Source: Oscillospiraceae bacterium
Lineage (GTDB): Bacteria > Bacillota > Clostridia > Oscillospirales > UBA929
NCBI GenBank assembly: GCA_031271525.1
Contig: JAISVO010000017.1
Location: 1-12,290 of the forward strand
Length of the DNA: 12,290 nucleotides
Reading direction: 5' to 3'
This document shows, in pieces, positions 6,723 to 12,290 of this stretch (the stretch's first letter is position 1; every line of letters begins with the position of its first letter). The position numbers and the translations under genes were made by a program. Under the pieces are notes generated by a model. It was not told the DNA's origin. It worked only from the letters and a program-made list of their open reading frames with translations, and made no database searches.

Positions 6723-6792
6723 AAAGAAGCCCCGCAAAACCCCGCGTGAGCGGCGGCGAACGGGCGCAGCGGGCCGGAGCGGGGGTTTTTAG
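6712..6792 (+). CDS. Possible 26-residue basic small protein between mreC and mreD
   Basis: An ATG at 6712 opens a frame of 26 codons with TAG at 6790-6792, one base before the GTG of mreD. Its start overlaps the last 11 bases of mreC. The product is extremely basic (MSSKKKPRKTPRERRR at its start). A GGAG lies about 8-9 bases upstream of the ATG. It may be a translated coupling peptide that delivers ribosomes to mreD, or chance reading of a hairpin-forming sequence. I do not recognise the peptide. Confidence 0.3.
   Translation: MSSKKKPRKTPRERRRTGAAGRSGGF
6740..6790 (+). terminator. Possible attenuator hairpin in the mreC-mreD gap
   Basis: CCCCGC (6740-6745) can pair with GCGGGG (6779-6784) around a 33-base GC-rich loop able to fold further, followed by G and five T (6786-6790). 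This resembles a leaky intrinsic terminator inside the operon and could lower mreD and mrdA expression relative to mreC. The T-run is short and the loop long, so it is only a possibility. If ribosomes translate the small frame across it, they would melt the stem. Confidence 0.3.
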
Positions 6793-6793
6793 G

Positions 6794-7297
6794 GTGACGC
6801 GGAAACACCTCTTACGGGGAATCTTCTTCGGGGCGCTGCTGGTTCTCTGCGTAGTTTTACAAACGAGGGTGCTGACCCGCTTCCCGGCGTTCCCCAACGC
6901 GCTGGCGGCGATTCCCGCCGTCGTCGCGCTTTCGGTCTTCGCGGGGCCGGTCGCCGGAGGCGTCGCGGGGCTGCTCACGGGGCTGCTTTGCGACGCGCTG
7001 ACCCCCACCGTCGAAGCGCTGTACGCCCTCTCGCTGATGGCGGCCGGTTTTCTCACCGGATCGCTCTGCGTCCGGACCCTGCAAAAAACCTTCTGGTCGG
7101 CGCTGCTGCTCACCGCCGGATGGGCGCTTATCATTGAGTTTCTGGTTTTTTTCCTGTTCTACCTCCTGCCCGGGCGGACGGTGTGGCCGGCGTTTCTCAC
7201 CGTGGGCCTGCCCGAGGCGGGGGGGGGAGTTCTCTTCCTTCTGCCGCTCTACCCGCTGTTCCGGGGCGGCAGCCGCCTGTTTGAAGGGAGGTCATAA
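6794..7297 (+). CDS. mreD: Rod shape-determining protein MreD
   Basis: An integral membrane protein of the elongasome. The 167 residues are almost wholly hydrophobic with about five transmembrane segments: LRGIFFGALLVLCVVL near the N-terminus, AIPAVVALSVFAGPVAGGVAGLL, LSLMAAGFLTGSL, SALLLTAGWALIIEFLVFFLFYLL, and GVLFLLPLYPLF at the end. The segment GLLTGLLCDAL corresponds to the G-x-x-x-D element usual in MreD. The GTG at 6794 is preferred: GGGGG lies 8 bases before it and the protein then starts VTRKHLLRG, a usual short basic lead into the first helix. An in-frame GTG at 6746 lacks a binding site. It lies between mreC and mrdA, which supports the call for this weakly conserved family. It contains a run of nine G (7219-7227). 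Confidence 0.85.
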   Translation: MTRKHLLRGIFFGALLVLCVVLQTRVLTRFPAFPNALAAIPAVVALSVFAGPVAGGVAGLLTGLLCDALTPTVEALYALSLMAAGFLTGSLCVRTLQKTFWSALLLTAGWALIIEFLVFFLFYLLPGRTVWPAFLTVGLPEAGGGVLFLLPLYPLFRGGSRLFEGRS

Positions 7298-7300
7298 CCT

Positions 7301-9385
7301 GTGGGAGGGTATAAGCTGACCATCCGGCTGCTCTTTATGGCGCTTCTTGTCGCCGCGCTGGCTTTCGGGATGGGGGTGCGGCTCGCCGCCCTGCAATTCT
7401 CGGGAACGCCGGAGGAGACGCCGCAGACGGTGCGGACGAGTACCGGTACCGTAATCCTCCCCGCGACCCGGGGGGAAATCTTCGACCGCTACGGTCGCCC
7501 GCTGGTGACCAACACCCTGTCCTACGCCGTCACCGTCGACCGCGCCGCGCTCTTTCACGGCGGGGCGCAGGCGGAGACGGTACGGCTCCTGATCCGGGCG
7601 GCGGACCTGTGCGGGGTATCCTACGAGCAGCGGAACCTTCCGGTTTCAAACCCGCCCTTCCTCTACACCGAGATGACGGCCGAGCAGGAAAAATACCTTG
7701 CCCACTACCGCCAAAAGCGGGACATTGAGGACGGGCTGACGGCGCCCGAGCTGATGGACGTCCTCTTCGGGCTGTACGGACTGAGCAAAGACGGCGTGCT
7801 GGCGGACGGCCTGTCCCTCTACCAAGCGCGGCTGATCGCCGGGGTCCTGTACGAAGTCGACCTGCGGTATCAGGCGGCGGCCGTCGAGCGGGACGAGCTG
7901 ACCGGCGACGTGACAAAGCCCTTCCTCTACGTACCCCCCTATACTTTCGCGAAGGATGTGCCGATGGAGTTCATCGCGATGGTGAGCGAGCAGACAGCCC
8001 CCGGGATCAGCATCGCGGCGGTGACCGAGCGGGAGATCCACACCGACGCGGCGGGCCCCCTTCTGGGGCGGATCGGCCCGATTCAGGACGCCGCCGCCTA
8101 CCCCGGCTACAGCCTTGACGAGCAGGTGGGGATCGACGGGGCCGAGCGGGCGTTTGAGAAGTGGCTGCACGGCACGGCGGGGTCCCGCACCGAGGTGACC
8201 GACCCCAACGGCCGGGTAATGGAGGTCGCCGAGGTCGCGCCCAAGGCGGGCAATCAAGTATTCCTAACGATAGATATACGGTTTCAGGAAGAGCTGGAGC
8301 GGCTGCTGGAGGAAGGGGTCGCGAACCTTGCCGCGAACGGGAAGCCCTTGCGGGGTCAGGAGGCCGAAGCGGCGGCGGCGGTTGTGATCGACCCTCATAC
8401 CGGCGAACTGCTGGCTGCCGCGAACTACCCGACCTACAGCGCGGCGAGTTTTTTGGAGGACTACGCGGAGCTGCTGGCAAACCCCCTCAACCCGCTCTAT
8501 AACCGCGCGATCAACGGCACCTATGCCCCCGGCTCCACCTTTAAGATGGTGACGGCGGCGGCGGCGCTGGAGAACGGCACGGTGACGCCGCAATCCACGA
8601 TCTACGACCGGGTGAAATACACCTATTACCCCTTCCCCCAGCCGAGCTGCACCGGCTCCCACGGCCATGTATCCGTAAGCGACGCGCTGAAGGTGTCATG
8701 CAACTATTACTTCTTCGAGTCGGGGCGGATCACCGGGATCAGCCAGATCGGGCTGTGGGCGAACCGGTTCGGGCTGGGGCTGCCCACCGGCGTCGAGCTG
8801 GAGCGGGGCGATACCCTCGGCTGGGTCGCAAACCCCCAGACCGCCGAGGCGCTCGGCACCGAGTGGTGGGACGGCAACACCCTGTCGGCCGCGATCGGGC
8901 AGGAAAACAACGCGTTCACGCCGGTCCAGCTCGCGAACTACGCGGCGACAATCGCGAACGGCGGCACCCGCTACAAAGCGCACCTCCTCAAGGAGGTGCT
9001 GAGCCGCGACTACACGGTCGAGTATTATGTCTCCCGTCCGGAGGTCGCCCTGCAGCTCGGGATGAAGCCGGAGAACATCGCGGCGCTCCAGCTCGGGATG
9101 AGCTCGGTGACCAAAGAAGGCGGCACGGCGTACGCGGTCTTCCGGGACTTTCCCATCCCGGTCGCGGGGAAGACCGGGTCGGCGCAGGTGGGCAGCCGCC
9201 CCAACAACGGCGTATTCGTCGCCTACGCCCCGGCGGACGACCCGCAAATCGCGGTCGCCGTCGCGGTGGAGAAGGGCGGGTCGGGGTCCACCGTCGCCCC
9301 GATCGCCCGGGACATCATTGATCTGTATTTCCGCACTAAAGAGGAGATGACCAAGGTCCCGGAGGAGGGTTCGTTACGCAAATAG
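7301..9385 (+). CDS. mrdA: Penicillin-binding protein 2, class B transpeptidase of cell elongation
   Basis: Cross-links peptidoglycan during side-wall growth together with RodA, under control of MreC/MreD. The 694 residues comprise a short cytoplasmic lead, one membrane anchor at about 5-26, the RGEIFDRYGRPL motif at 57-68 that starts the class B dimerisation/pedestal domain, and a C-terminal transpeptidase domain. All three active-site motifs are intact: STFK with nucleophile Ser412 and Lys415, SCN at 466-468, and KTG at 624-626. The GTG at 7301 has GGGAGG 9 bases upstream and lies 3 bases after the mreD stop. Context within mreCD supports PBP2 rather than the division-specific PBP3/FtsI. 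Its last 12 bases overlap the end of the convergent phosphoglycerate mutase gene. Confidence 0.94.
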   Translation: MGGYKLTIRLLFMALLVAALAFGMGVRLAALQFSGTPEETPQTVRTSTGTVILPATRGEIFDRYGRPLVTNTLSYAVTVDRAALFHGGAQAETVRLLIRAADLCGVSYEQRNLPVSNPPFLYTEMTAEQEKYLAHYRQKRDIEDGLTAPELMDVLFGLYGLSKDGVLADGLSLYQARLIAGVLYEVDLRYQAAAVERDELTGDVTKPFLYVPPYTFAKDVPMEFIAMVSEQTAPGISIAAVTEREIHTDAAGPLLGRIGPIQDAAAYPGYSLDEQVGIDGAERAFEKWLHGTAGSRTEVTDPNGRVMEVAEVAPKAGNQVFLTIDIRFQEELERLLEEGVANLAANGKPLRGQEAEAAAAVVIDPHTGELLAAANYPTYSAASFLEDYAELLANPLNPLYNRAINGTYAPGSTFKMVTAAAALENGTVTPQSTIYDRVKYTYYPFPQPSCTGSHGHVSVSDALKVSCNYYFFESGRITGISQIGLWANRFGLGLPTGVELERGDTLGWVANPQTAEALGTEWWDGNTLSAAIGQENNAFTPVQLANYAATIANGGTRYKAHLLKEVLSRDYTVEYYVSRPEVALQLGMKPENIAALQLGMSSVTKEGGTAYAVFRDFPIPVAGKTGSAQVGSRPNNGVFVAYAPADDPQIAVAVAVEKGGSGSTVAPIARDIIDLYFRTKEEMTKVPEEGSLRK

Positions 9386-10543
9386 CCGCGCCGCCAGCGC
9401 CTCGCCGCTGGGTACCGGCTCCCCAAGCGCGCCATATGCCTCGGTGAACGCCCTGTCCCCGCGCGGGGCGGGCGTTTTTTCGCTGTCGTACAGCAGGAAG
9501 GGCACCGGTTCGGAGGTGTGGGTGCGGAGCGCCGCCGGCGTCCGGTGATCGGGGAGGATGAGGATCCGGTACGGTTCGCCGGATTGCTTTAGGTAACCGT
9601 ACACCGGCAAAAAAACCTCGCGGTCGATTTTTTCTAGGGACTCCAGTTTCCCGGCCAAGTCCCCCGCGTGGGAGCACTCGTCCGGGGCCTCCACGTGCAG
9701 GAATACCAGCTCCGCGCCTGTCCGGAACGCGGATATGGCGCTTTCGGCTTTCGCGCGGTAGTCGGTGTGGAGCGTACCCGTCGCGCCGGGGACGTTGGGG
9801 CAGTCCAGCCCGGCGCACCGCCCGATCCCTTTGAGCAGGTTGACCGCCGCCACCATGCTCCCGGTCACGCCGTACCGCTCCGCGAGTTTGGGCAGCGCCG
9901 GCTTTTTCCCCTGCCCCCAGATCCAGAGCGCGTTCGCCGCCGTGCCGCTGTTTTTGAGGACCTCGGCGCTCCGTTCCATGATCCGGCGTATCTCGGGGCT
10001 TTCCGGGAGGTAGTCGCCTACCCGGCGCCCTAGGATGTCGTGGGGCGGGGTGATCTTCTCGCCGGTATCCAGTTTGGTCGCGATCAGGAGGCAGCGGTAG
10101 CTGACGCCGGGGTAGAAGCGGAGCGTCTCGCTTCCCAGCTCCCGGTCGATCAAGGTGATCGCGGCCTTCGCGTCCTCGTCTCCGATGTCGCCCGCGCTGT
10201 GGTCCTTGACGGTCCTGTCGGGGTAGGCGCGGTCCCCTTCCAGCGTCACAAGGCTTGCGCGGAAGGCGGTCTCGCCGGTCCGCATCGGGATCCCCATCGC
10301 GGCCGCTTCCAGCGGGGCGCGCCCGGTGAGGTAGGTCTTCGGGTCATACCCCAAGATGGCGAGATTCGCGGCGTCGCTCCCGGGATCGACCCCCTCCGGG
10401 ATGGTCTGCACATTCCCGACTTCGCCGATCTTCGCGAGCATTTGGATGTTTTCCATTTTCGCCGCCTCGAACGGCGTCTTTCCGCCAAGCTCCGGTATCT
10501 GCCAATCCGCGCCGCCGTCGGGCACGAGGATGAAGTATTTCAT
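9374..10543 (-). CDS. apgM: 2,3-bisphosphoglycerate-independent phosphoglycerate mutase, archaeal type (aPGAM)
   Basis: Interconverts 3-phosphoglycerate and 2-phosphoglycerate in glycolysis, using two metal ions and a phosphoserine intermediate. The 389 residues carry the aPGAM pattern of the alkaline phosphatase superfamily: VPDGGADW at 7-14 (first metal Asp), PGSDAANLAILGYDP at 54-68 with expected nucleophile Ser56, TGRAPLEAAAMGI at 73-85, HVEAPDECSHAGD at 283-295, and LPDHRTP plus HTSEPVPFL at 330-350. The ATG at 10543 has GGAGGG 9 bases upstream; residues before it in the open frame look non-coding. It is not the classic GpmI (about 510 residues) nor the cofactor-dependent GpmA. It has its own promoter and ends inside the end of mrdA. 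Some aPGAM homologues are annotated as phosphonopyruvate decarboxylase-related or homoserine kinase (ThrB-like), but no such context is visible here. Confidence 0.9.
   Translation of the reverse strand: MKYFILVPDGGADWQIPELGGKTPFEAAKMENIQMLAKIGEVGNVQTIPEGVDPGSDAANLAILGYDPKTYLTGRAPLEAAAMGIPMRTGETAFRASLVTLEGDRAYPDRTVKDHSAGDIGDEDAKAAITLIDRELGSETLRFYPGVSYRCLLIATKLDTGEKITPPHDILGRRVGDYLPESPEIRRIMERSAEVLKNSGTAANALWIWGQGKKPALPKLAERYGVTGSMVAAVNLLKGIGRCAGLDCPNVPGATGTLHTDYRAKAESAISAFRTGAELVFLHVEAPDECSHAGDLAGKLESLEKIDREVFLPVYGYLKQSGEPYRILILPDHRTPAALRTHTSEPVPFLLYDSEKTPAPRGDRAFTEAYGALGEPVPSGEALAARLFA
9449..9480 (+). terminator. Intrinsic terminator of the zapA-mrdA operon, antisense within apgM
   Basis: An outer stem CGCCC (9449-9453) / GGGCG (9470-9474) and an inner stem CCCC (9457-9460) / GGGG (9465-9468) around GCGC, with a small TGT/C internal loop, are followed at once by six T (9475-9480). 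It lies 64 bases after the mrdA stop. It is the only strong stem-plus-T-run downstream of the operon, and it overlaps the antisense of codons about 354-365 of the phosphoglycerate mutase gene. Confidence 0.7.
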
Positions 10544-10592
10544 ACAGTGGGACCCTCCGTATTGATCCGTGCGGGTCGCCCCGCCGTGACAA

Positions 10593-10621
10593 AGTATAGC
10601 AAAATTCTGCCGGCTTCGCAA
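10593..10621 (-). promoter_or_regulatory. Sigma-A promoter of apgM
   Basis: On the minus strand: TTGCGA (10621-10616), 17-base spacer, TATACT (10598-10593). Transcription would start near 10586, about 43 bases before the start codon. It makes the mutase gene independent of the dockerin gene upstream. Confidence 0.65.
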
Positions 10622-10624
10622 GAC

Positions 10625-10652
10625 AAAAAACCATTGACAAGATTTTCTTGCC
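10625..10652 (-). terminator. Weak candidate terminator after the dockerin protein gene
   Basis: On the minus strand GGCAAGA and TCTTGTC (10652-10636) form a 7-pair stem (one G-U) with a 3-base loop, followed after 5 bases by six T (10630-10625). The stem is weak and the T-run is set back. It sits just before the apgM promoter, where a terminator for the upstream gene is expected. Confidence 0.35.
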
Positions 10653-10734
10653 ATGTCGTTTAGCCGAGCGGCGGCATGCGCGTTTCACGGTAATTATAAC
10701 GGAAACCCGCCGGATACGGACCGCAGCCCGCCTG

Positions 10735-12290
10735 TCAGCCGACCGTCACGCCGCCTTTGTTGTAATTTCCCGGAAGCCAGAGGATGTTGAGGTCCGCTTG
10801 GTTGATCAAGCCGTCGCCGTCCAGATCGCAGAGCGGGTTTGCCGCCGCTTCGGCGCTTTTGTTGTAGTTTCCCGGCAGCCAAAGGACGTTCAGGTCTGCT
10901 TGGTTGATTAGGTTGTCGCCGTTGATGTCGCCGCAGGGCAGGGTCAGGTCATCGAATAAAATATCGCCGCTCACCGTAAAGTCTTTGATGGTGTATTTCG
11001 TATGCGCGTCCTTTTCAACCGTGAGGGTATATGTCCCCGGCGTAACGTTTCGGAACGTAAACGGAGACGTTCTTTTCCCAACGCCGTCTATCGCCATGTT
11101 ATAACTGTTCTTCGTACCGTCGTCCCGCCAAAGCGTTACTTTCGTTGCGCTGCCGGGGTTGTAGGAGGTTACCGTGCCGCTGACGCGGTATACCGCCGGT
11201 TCCCACTCAACAATATAGCCAAAGTCTGCGTTCTCCTCGTTCCCTGCGTCGTTCCAAACCGCGCCGCCGTCAGCGTTCTTAAAGAAATGCAACCGGTTCT
11301 CGGCTGTCCCGCCGTTTGGCTCCCCGCTGGTCCACGCTGAATACGTCCACAGTTCACCCGTCACCCAAGCCCAAGTGCCTTCGTTCGCGCTGTCCGTCCC
11401 GCCGAGCCAATAATTGAGTCTATGCGTCGGCTTCAACAGCCCGACTATATACTCCCATTCCGCAGCTGAAGTGACGGTAGCGAGGGTTCCGCCGAGACTG
11501 GCCGCCTTCTGCTGAGCTTGCGTCCATGTCAACGCTTCGTCAATCACTTGGTATTGGTGGCCGCTTACGCTCCAAGTGACTTTTTCATAGGTCTGCGCCG
11601 GATTGACCACCATAAAATGAACCTTTGGGGAATCAATCCCCCCAACCGCGTTATAACACGTGACATAAGCTGAATACGTCCCGGCTTGCGCCGGCTTGTA
11701 AAGAAAACCGCCTGCCGGAACCCCTTGGGTGAGGATCCTCTCGCCGTTCCGGTCTATCCCAATGGTGTAATCTCTGGCATCGTTCGCACTGTATGTAAAC
11801 GCCACCGTTTCGCCGACCGTGTAAACCGGGCTGTTTCCCCTGTCAAGGCTCATGGTGGGGTTGCTGGGGACAGCTCTGTTGTCAAATTTGGGGCGGATCA
11901 CCCCCAGAAAAGTACCATATCCGGCATAACCGTAGATTGTGGCACGATGCACAGGCTTGCTCTGATCCCCGCCGTTTTGCTGTATTACCTTCGCGTCTTG
12001 GAGGGTACATCCGTCATCAGCAATCGCAACATGACCGGAATAATGAGGGGCATTGTCATTGGAAAAGCAGAGAATATCCCCCTTCTCAGGCACAAAAGTT
12101 GCGGAGTTCGAGATACGAAGCCAACCACTTGGGTATGATTCGTAGAAATACTCATAGCCGTGATGTGTGGTGAAGTTGCGTAGATTGTAGGGATCTCCGC
12201 AGGTCAGCCAGTTGATGTACGCTGTGGCGAAGTCCGAGCATTGATAGGGACTTTCAACAGGAATCCCGTCAAGGTCACAGAATTTCCCTA
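10735..12290 (-). CDS. Secreted modular protein: CHAP hydrolase, Ig-like, C-type lectin, dockerin type I (5' part outside window)
   Basis: Partial gene: the frame stays open to the window edge, so the N-terminus, with any signal peptide, is missing; 517 residues are visible. Order from the edge: CHAP amidase/endopeptidase domain at about 1-135, with catalytic Cys17 in YQCSDF, His86 in GHVAIA and Asn105 in VIQQN, ending FLGVIRP; an Ig-like domain at about 145-230; a C-type lectin fold at about 243-363 with EPN (323-325) and WND (345-347), the calcium/sugar-binding motifs; a carboxypeptidase-regulatory-like beta domain at about 367-450; and a dockerin at 452-513 with two calcium loops (454-465 and 488-499). 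Expected to cleave peptidoglycan while binding glycans and docking to a cohesin partner. The Glu usual before Gln-Asn in CHAP is Gln103 here. A GTG at 12093 lies inside the CHAP domain and is not a real start. GC is visibly lower than in neighbours. Confidence 0.85.
   Translation of the reverse strand, partial: GKFCDLDGIPVESPYQCSDFATAYINWLTCGDPYNLRNFTTHHGYEYFYESYPSGWLRISNSATFVPEKGDILCFSNDNAPHYSGHVAIADDGCTLQDAKVIQQNGGDQSKPVHRATIYGYAGYGTFLGVIRPKFDNRAVPSNPTMSLDRGNSPVYTVGETVAFTYSANDARDYTIGIDRNGERILTQGVPAGGFLYKPAQAGTYSAYVTCYNAVGGIDSPKVHFMVVNPAQTYEKVTWSVSGHQYQVIDEALTWTQAQQKAASLGGTLATVTSAAEWEYIVGLLKPTHRLNYWLGGTDSANEGTWAWVTGELWTYSAWTSGEPNGGTAENRLHFFKNADGGAVWNDAGNEENADFGYIVEWEPAVYRVSGTVTSYNPGSATKVTLWRDDGTKNSYNMAIDGVGKRTSPFTFRNVTPGTYTLTVEKDAHTKYTIKDFTVSGDILFDDLTLPCGDINGDNLINQADLNVLWLPGNYNKSAEAAANPLCDLDGDGLINQADLNILWLPGNYNKGGVTVG
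10759..10926 (-). repeat. Two dockerin repeat units, 102 bases apart
   Basis: Two similar DNA segments, starting at 10759 and 10861 on the plus-strand numbering, are offset by 102 bases (34 codons). Both encode a calcium loop followed by the shared segment INQADLN-x-LWLPGNYNK. They are the paired F-hand halves of the dockerin module. The close match along about 25 residues suggests fairly recent internal duplication or conversion. Confidence 0.8.

Noticed and set aside
10634..10639. Consensus TTGACA on the plus strand
   Set aside because: No -10 hexamer at the right distance and no plus-strand gene downstream.
10544..10654. Upstream extension of the phosphoglycerate mutase
   Set aside because: It would run through the promoter and ribosome binding site, and the family starts at the MKYFILVPDGG segment.
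10693..10698. TATAAT on the minus strand in the gap upstream of apgM
   Set aside because: It has no acceptable -35 hexamer at 16-18 bases, and a better promoter (TTGCGA-17-TATACT) lies downstream of it.
12091..12093. GTG as the start of the dockerin gene
   Set aside because: The frame continues open to the window edge and encodes the CHAP catalytic cysteine region upstream of this codon.

Overview
The window comes from a GC-rich, low-GC-phylum-type (Firmicutes/Clostridia) bacterium, most likely a gut Oscillospiraceae/Ruminococcaceae relative. This is an inference from several signs: strong AGGAGG-type ribosome binding sites, frequent GTG (and one apparent CTG) starts, an MsmX/UgpC-type sugar ATPase standing alone, an archaeal-type phosphoglycerate mutase, a zapA-U32 gene pair and a dockerin-bearing secreted protein. 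No rRNA, tRNA, CRISPR array, insertion sequence or phage gene was seen.

Left part (1-2762, all on the minus strand): a monocistronic MsmX/UgpC-type ABC ATPase with its own extended -10 promoter; upstream of it, a two-gene unit of pyridoxal/pyridoxamine kinase (pdxY-like) followed by an uncharacterised protein that resembles AlkZ-related proteins. Between 2763 and 2865 lies a compact bidirectional promoter: two good sigma-A promoters, each with a 17-base spacer, face opposite ways with their -10 boxes touching. One drives the kinase unit leftwards, the other drives the long rightward operon.

Centre (2857-9385, plus strand): a tightly packed growth and division operon, zapA - U32 family protein - maf - mreC - mreD - mrdA (PBP2). 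Gene junctions are very close: ATGA between U32 and maf, CTGA between maf and mreC, 3 bases between mreD and mrdA. It joins Z-ring assembly (ZapA), a likely RNA-modifying U32 protein, nucleotide-pool cleaning (Maf) and the rod-elongation machinery (MreC, MreD, PBP2). mreB, which usually sits between maf/radC and mreC, is absent here. MreC appears to begin at a CTG codon. The operon seems to end at an intrinsic terminator lying antisense inside the 3' end of the next gene.

Right part (9374-12290, minus strand): cofactor-independent phosphoglycerate mutase (apgM-like), which overlaps mrdA tail to tail by 12 bases and has its own promoter; then the 3' part of a large secreted modular protein that runs off the window. 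Its visible order is CHAP hydrolase - Ig-like - C-type lectin - carboxypeptidase-regulatory-like - dockerin type I. It has visibly lower GC than the rest. It is the most unusual item in the window.

All function calls rest on reading motifs by eye; no database search was possible.
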